Assembly: GCA_031367715.1 (NCBI GenBank)
Contig: JANLQJ010000247.1
Coordinates: forward strand, 1 to 26,044
From: JANYHF01 sp031367715
Lineage (GTDB): Bacteria; Pseudomonadota; Alphaproteobacteria; Rhizobiales; Hyphomicrobiaceae
DNA length: 26,044 bases
Direction of reading: 5' to 3'
A program made the translations under genes and the position numbers. Within the stretch, counting starts at the first letter, position 1. Each line of letters starts with the position of its first letter. Under the pieces are notes generated by a model, which did no database searches, had not been told where the DNA came from, and saw only the letters and a program-made list of their open reading frames with translations. Of the stretch, positions 22,389 through 26,044 are shown in pieces.

Positions 22389-22526
22389 ATGTCCTTTCGC
22401 CAGCGCGCCGCCCTCAATCAGATTCTGTTCTGCCTCGCCCTGATGGCGGCAGTGCGCGAGCCACGTGATGCCGTGCGTGCCTTCGGACGCCGGCTGCTCG
22501 TCAAGCGCCTCAGGTCCACGGTCTAG
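22389..22526 (+). CDS. 45-residue small protein before bchE
   Basis: This short frame begins MSFRQRAALNQILFCLALMA and ends with the strongly basic RRLLVKRLRSTV. AGGAG lies 10 bases before the ATG, a good ribosome site, and its stop is 15 bases before the bchE start, so the two are probably one transcript. It has one short hydrophobic stretch (ILFCLALMAAV) and an arginine-rich tail, which suggests peripheral membrane association. I do not recognise it. It could be a translation-leader peptide or a small partner of BchE. Confidence 0.5.
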   Translation: MSFRQRAALNQILFCLALMAAVREPRDAVRAFGRRLLVKRLRSTV

Positions 22527-22541
22527 GGGGGCGATTGTTTC

Positions 22542-24068
22542 ATGCGCATCCTGATCATCAACCCGCCGCACGAGTCGATCGGCTCGCGCATGCCCGGCGA
22601 AATGCTGCCGCCGCTCGGGCTGCTGGCCATCGGCGGGCCGCTCATCGACGACGGCCACGACGTCACGCTGCTCGATGCCGATGTCGACAATCTCGCATTC
22701 GACACCATCATTGCCAAGGCCACCGCCCTCGACCCCGACGCGATCCTGTTCGGCCACATCGGCTCGACCTGCGCGCATCCCGCGATCAAGCGCATCCTGT
22801 TGGCGTTGCACAAGCTGCTGCCGAATTGCCGGATCATCTATGGCGGCGTCTTTCCGACCTATCATTGGAAAGACTGTCTTGATGAACTGCCCGAAGTCGA
22901 CATCATCGTGCGCGGTGAAGGCGAGGAGACCGCGCGACGCCTGATGCAGGCAATCGCGGACGGCGCGCCGTTCGATGACATTGCCGGGCTTGCCTGGCGC
23001 CGCCAGGGCCAGCCGCACGCCACGCCTCCAGCAGCCATGATCCAGAACCTCGACAACTACCGCGTCGGCTGGGAGCTGATCGATCATGCCAAGTACAGCT
23101 ACTACGGTGGCAAACGCGGCGTCGTCATCCAGTTCTCGCGCGGCTGTCCGCACCTGTGCAGCTATTGCGGCCAGCGCGGCTTCTGGACCCGTTGGCGCCA
23201 TCGCGATCCCCAAAAGGTCGCAGCCGAGATCGGCCGCCTCTATCGCGAGCACGGCGTCACCATGATCTCGTGGGCCGACGAAAATCCGACCACGTCCAAG
23301 AAGGCCTGGCGTCAGCTGCTCGAAGCCATCATCGCCGAAAACGTGAAAGTGACGATGATCGCCACGCTGCGCGCCGATGACATCGTGCGCGATGCCGATA
23401 TCCTGCATCTGTACCGCCAGGCCGGTTTCGAGCGCTTCCTGATCGGCATGGAGCATACCGACGAAGCGACGCTCGCAAAGGTGCGCAAGGGCAGCGCCAC
23501 CAAAACCGACCGCGAGGCCATTCGGCTGTTACGCCAACACGGCATCTTGTCGCTGTGTTCCTACGTGGTCGGCTTTGCCGAGGAGCGCGACCTTGATTAC
23601 TGGCGCGTTTTCCGCCAAATGCTCGCCTACGATCCCGACCAGATCATCACACTTTTTGTCACACCACACCGCTGGACGCCGTTCTTCCGCGAGGCCAAGG
23701 ATCGCCCGGTCATCCAACTCGATCAGCGCCGCTGGGATTACAAGCATCAAGTGCTCGCCAATCGCCACGTCCCGGCCTGGCGGACATTCCTCTGGATCAA
23801 GATTATCGAGGTGCTGGTGCAGGCGCGCCCGAAAGCTCTTTATCGCACCTATCTCAACCCCGATCCGGTCGCGCGCCACGGCATGCAATGGTATTCGCGC
23901 ATCGGCAAGCGGGTGTGGCTGCACGAGATTTTTTGCTTCCTGTTCCGTGACCGGCGCGTGGTGGATGGTCCGACGCTGGCCGAATTCTGGGGCGCGCCGC
24001 AGGACGCCGAGCAGGAGGCACTGGCCAAGCGGCGGACGCTTCCGCAACTGACCAGGCACGTCGCGTAG
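22542..24068 (+). CDS. bchE: BchE: oxygen-independent Mg-protoporphyrin IX monomethyl ester cyclase
   Basis: This encodes 508 residues. The N-terminal cobalamin-binding Rossmann domain (1-140) reads ILIINPPHESIGSRMPGEML, then PLIDDGHDVTLLDADVDN, then IYGGVFPTYHWKD. The radical-SAM cluster motif is C202-x3-C206-x2-C209 in FSRGCPHLCSYCGQRGFWTR. Other strong matches to BchE are RADDIVRDADILHLY, KTDREAIRLLRQHGIL, and LFVTPHRWTPFFREA with KHQVLANRHVPAWR. The enzyme builds the fifth ring of bacteriochlorophyll without oxygen, using SAM, a 4Fe-4S cluster and B12. It seems shorter at the C-terminus than the roughly 550-575 residues I associate with purple-bacterial BchE. No other bch, puf or crt gene is nearby; a convergent cbiB (B12 synthesis) is 15 bases away. 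A BchE-like enzyme with another substrate remains possible. Confidence 0.85.
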   Translation: MRILIINPPHESIGSRMPGEMLPPLGLLAIGGPLIDDGHDVTLLDADVDNLAFDTIIAKATALDPDAILFGHIGSTCAHPAIKRILLALHKLLPNCRIIYGGVFPTYHWKDCLDELPEVDIIVRGEGEETARRLMQAIADGAPFDDIAGLAWRRQGQPHATPPAAMIQNLDNYRVGWELIDHAKYSYYGGKRGVVIQFSRGCPHLCSYCGQRGFWTRWRHRDPQKVAAEIGRLYREHGVTMISWADENPTTSKKAWRQLLEAIIAENVKVTMIATLRADDIVRDADILHLYRQAGFERFLIGMEHTDEATLAKVRKGSATKTDREAIRLLRQHGILSLCSYVVGFAEERDLDYWRVFRQMLAYDPDQIITLFVTPHRWTPFFREAKDRPVIQLDQRRWDYKHQVLANRHVPAWRTFLWIKIIEVLVQARPKALYRTYLNPDPVARHGMQWYSRIGKRVWLHEIFCFLFRDRRVVDGPTLAEFWGAPQDAEQEALAKRRTLPQLTRHVA

Positions 24069-24083
24069 TGGCTACGTCCCGGC

Positions 24084-25064
24084 CTATCGAAACGCCCAAA
24101 AGCAGCCCAATACCAGCGACCAGCCTATCAACGTCGCCAGCCGGTAGAGCCACAGGCTGCGCCGAATGTCCGCAGCCGTCAGATCCGCGCGACCATCGCC
24201 AATATAGGCGAAGTCACCCACTGTGCCGTGATAGGCACGTGGGCCGGCGATTTTCATGCCCAATGCGCCAGCCATCGCCGCTTCGGGCCAGCCGGCATTG
24301 GGCGAGCGATGCGTCCCGGCATCGCGCCAGACGATACGCATGGCGGCGCGCGGCGAGCTTTCGGGGAGCACGCAGGCGGCTAAGGTCAGCAACAGTGCCG
24401 ACAGCCGCGAGGCGGGCAGGTTCACCAGATCGTCCAGCCGCGCCGCTGCCCAGCCGAACGCTTCGTGCCGCGGCGTGCGATGGCCGATCATGCTGTCGGC
24501 GGTGTTGATGGCCTTGTAGGCGAGCATGCCCGGCAGGCCGAGCAACGCGAACCACAGCGCGGGCGCGACCACGCCATCGGAGAAATTCTCGGCCAGGCTC
24601 TCGATGGCGGCGCGCGCGACGCCCGCCTCGTCCAGTGCCTGCGGGTCGCGGCCGACGATCTGCGCGACGGCGGCGCGCCCGGCGGCGAGGCCACCGGTTT
24701 CCAGGGCCGTGGCGACGGCCGCAACATGCCTATCGAGGCTGCGAGCGGCCGAGAGCGAGCTTGCCAGGATGACCAGCGCGGCAAGGCCGAGCCAATGTGA
24801 GACGAGTACGGATTGCACAATCATCGCAGGGATCGCGGTGATTGCGAGCAGCAGCAACAGCGCACCGATGCCGGCGGCCTTGCGGGCGGCCAAGCCCATC
24901 GACCCACGGTTGAGCCAAACATCCAGCCTACCGATCAGCGCGCCGATCCAGGTGACCGGATGGCCAATGCGCAGGTAGAGGGCTTGCTGATAACCCACGG
25001 CTGCATCGATCAGCAGCGCTGCGGCGAGCAGGGCAAAACGGGTGGCCAGATCGGGTAGCAGCAT
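24084..25064 (-). CDS. cbiB: Adenosylcobinamide-phosphate synthase (CbiB/CobD)
   Basis: This encodes 326 residues, a polytopic membrane protein that attaches aminopropanol (or its phosphate) to cobyric acid late in B12 synthesis (EC 6.3.1.10). Family marks: HPVTWIGALIGRLDVWLNRG, the loop AIESLAENFSDGVVAPALWF, YKAINTADSMIGHRTPRHEA with FGWAAARLDDLVNLPASRLS, and the GTHRSPNAGWPEAAMAGALG box. Several hydrophobic helices are clear (AAGIGALLLLLAITAIPAMI and others). The start at 25064 (MLLPDLATRF) fits the family; the 37-codon extension upstream crosses a repeat and is rejected. It is convergent with bchE, whose product needs the cobalamin this pathway makes. No other cob/cbi gene is seen. Confidence 0.94.
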   Translation of the reverse strand: MLLPDLATRFALLAAALLIDAAVGYQQALYLRIGHPVTWIGALIGRLDVWLNRGSMGLAARKAAGIGALLLLLAITAIPAMIVQSVLVSHWLGLAALVILASSLSAARSLDRHVAAVATALETGGLAAGRAAVAQIVGRDPQALDEAGVARAAIESLAENFSDGVVAPALWFALLGLPGMLAYKAINTADSMIGHRTPRHEAFGWAAARLDDLVNLPASRLSALLLTLAACVLPESSPRAAMRIVWRDAGTHRSPNAGWPEAAMAGALGMKIAGPRAYHGTVGDFAYIGDGRADLTAADIRRSLWLYRLATLIGWSLVLGCFWAFR

Positions 25065-25089
25065 TGGGGAACCGCGGGTCCATGGGTCG

Positions 25090-25163
25090 GGTAGAGCCTT
25101 TTGGCGAGTCCCGACAGCCACGCACACGGATCTCTGACGTCGGGTCTCGCGACAAGCTCTACC
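25090..25163 (+). repeat. Paired REP-like (BIME-like) palindrome
   Basis: The outer arms GGTAGAGC (25090-25097) and GCTCTACC (25156-25163) are perfect. The inner arms CGAGTCCCGAC (25105-25115) and GTCGGGTCTCG (25139-25149) match at 10 of 11. The left half can also fold on itself (GTCGGGTAGAGCC with GGCGAGTCCCGAC around TTTT), so the whole looks like two REP units head to head. It sits between the divergent cbiB and gfa genes. Confidence 0.6.
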
Positions 25164-25309
25164 GGAGCCAGGCACAGGGGTATACTTTCTTGCCGTCGCT
25201 AAGCTGGGTAAGCTGGGCGTTGCCGTTGCTGCCGACGGGGTCTAAGCTTGGCTGTCTTGATCCGAGCCAAGAAATCGGACCAGCGCAACCCCCATGGAGG
25301 ATACTGACG

Positions 25310-25885
25310 ATGGCGACGATTTCCATACATCCGTCCGTTGACCACGGCGTGCCGGCCGGCACGGCCAATTTCGCCGGCGGCACGTTAAGCTGCAAATGTG
25401 CCAGCAATCCCGTTGAAGTGAGCATCAGCAGCAACTGCGTGCACAATCACGTCTGCGGCTGCACCAAGTGCTGGAAGCCCAAGGGCGCGCTGTTCTCGCA
25501 GGTGGCCGTGGTGCCGAGCGACAAGGTCAAGGTCACCAAGAATGGCGACAAACTCAAGGTGGTCGACGCCAGCGCCCTGATCCAGCGGCACGCCTGCAAG
25601 GACTGCGGCACGCACATGCACGGGCCGGTCGTGCGCCAAAAGCACCCGTTCACTGGCCTCACCTTCTTTCACACAGAACTGTCGAAAGAGCAGGGTTGGG
25701 CCCCGCCCGAATTCGCGGCCTTTGTGTCCTCGATCATCGAAGCCGGCGCCAAGCCAGCCGACATGCCAGCGGTACGCGCACGTCTGAAGGAACTGAAGCT
25801 GGAGCCCTATGACAGCCTGTCGCCGGGCCTGATGGATTACATTGCGACGTTCACCGCCAAGGCTTCAGGTGTGCTGAAGGAGTGA
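25310..25885 (+). CDS. gfa: S-(hydroxymethyl)glutathione synthase (glutathione-dependent formaldehyde-activating enzyme)
   Basis: This encodes 191 residues, near the length of Paracoccus Gfa. It accelerates condensation of formaldehyde with glutathione (EC 4.4.1.22), the entry to formaldehyde oxidation. The zinc ligands are all present: Cys28 and Cys30 (SCKC) with Cys96 and Cys99 (HACKDCGTH) for one site, and Cys49, Cys51 and Cys54 (VCGCTKC) for the other. SVDHGVPAGTANFAGGTLSC and FTGLTFFHTELSKEQGWAPP are characteristic. The start ATG 25310 has GGAGG 9 bases upstream. A direct repeat AAGCTGGGT/AAGCTGGGC lies about 100 bases upstream in a likely promoter region. The usual partner, S-(hydroxymethyl)glutathione dehydrogenase, is not seen before the window ends. 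Confidence 0.94.
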   Translation: MATISIHPSVDHGVPAGTANFAGGTLSCKCASNPVEVSISSNCVHNHVCGCTKCWKPKGALFSQVAVVPSDKVKVTKNGDKLKVVDASALIQRHACKDCGTHMHGPVVRQKHPFTGLTFFHTELSKEQGWAPPEFAAFVSSIIEAGAKPADMPAVRARLKELKLEPYDSLSPGLMDYIATFTAKASGVLKE

Positions 25886-25927
25886 GCGGGGACGCGGCCG
25901 CCACTAGTGTTCTGACTCATTCAAATG

Positions 25928-26007
25928 GTTTCCGATTTTTCGTCATCCCGGCGAAGGCCGGGACCTGTCCAACCATCGGGACCTGCAGCAGTTGGCAATT
26001 CGGAAAC
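25928..26007 (+). repeat. Dispersed repeat with GTCATCCCGGCGAAGGCCGGGA hairpin core
   Basis: The hairpin CCCGGC-GAAG-GCCGGG (25947-25962), preceded by TTTTTCGTCAT, is a repeat core very common in alphaproteobacterial genomes. Flanking GGTTTCCGA (25928-25936) and TTCGGAAAC (25999-26007) form a further inverted pair, giving an element of about 80 bases. It follows gfa; nothing else is seen to the window end. Confidence 0.55.
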
Positions 26008-26044
26008 AGTGCTTTGAAACAGAGGCTTGCCGCGTACGTCCTGA

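Noticed and set aside
22223..22541. Cobalamin riboswitch upstream of bchE, also sought upstream of cbiB (25065-25309)
   Set aside because: No B12-box (GCCACTG-like) element or matching fold was found on either strand; the structure before cbiB is a REP-like palindrome.
22353..23456. 367-codon minus-strand frame opposite bchE
   Set aside because: It is antisense to a protein with unmistakable BchE motifs and has no recognisable domain.
1..26044. CRISPR array or rRNA genes
   Set aside because: No regularly spaced direct repeats and no rRNA-like sequence were seen; the only RNA gene recognised is tRNA-His.

Overview
The window is a piece of an alphaproteobacterial chromosome, high in GC. The assignment rests on several independent signs. 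There is a DUF1476-type zeta inhibitor of the F1 ATPase, a PhyR response regulator with an HWE histidine kinase, and a Bpt leucyl-transferase. The tRNA-His gene has A73 and a G1:U72 pair and no encoded G-1, a form reported from a large alphaproteobacterial clade. A clear BchE-type cobalamin/radical-SAM protein points to a bacteriochlorophyll-making lineage, or one derived from it, but no other photosynthesis gene is present here. I cannot name the genus.

Layout. Bases 1-2044 are an accessory segment abutting the 3' end of tRNA-His. It holds the end of an IS1595-family element inserted into a zeta-toxin-like kinase gene, the probable partner antitoxin of that kinase, an unknown protein, and an intact HigB/HigA-like toxin-antitoxin pair with a promoter/operator that predicts a leaderless mRNA. 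Bases 2122-2540 are non-coding and full of nested inverted repeats. Bases 2541-6174 hold an aldo/keto reductase, a coupled ECF sigma/anti-sigma pair (the anti-sigma carries a surface-antigen-like outer domain) and bpt. Bases 6409-12790 are mostly housekeeping: a secreted protein with three C-x24-C repeats, a TonB-C lipoprotein, the ATPase zeta inhibitor, purC, a Gfo/Idh/MocA oxidoreductase, a MarR-fabI operon and a divergent glutathione S-transferase.

Bases 12791-13605 are a long gap with an AT-rich island. It is followed by a membrane-anchored Ala/Thr/Pro-rich protein and an AAA ATPase. Bases 16490-19210 form a general-stress-response module: a 53-codon NepR-like microprotein, divergent phyR, and an HWE kinase coupled to phyR by an ATGA overlap. 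In the known pathway the kinase phosphorylates PhyR, PhyR-P captures NepR, and the EcfG sigma factor is freed; no ecfG is visible in the window.

Bases 19318-21384 encode a large O-acyltransferase with a C-terminal SGNH-like domain and apparently lower GC. The right end has an XRE-type regulator, divergent from a 45-residue small protein plus bchE. A convergent cbiB (cobalamin synthesis, matching the B12 need of BchE) and gfa (formaldehyde/glutathione condensation) complete the window. Dispersed REP-like palindromes separate many of the transcription units.
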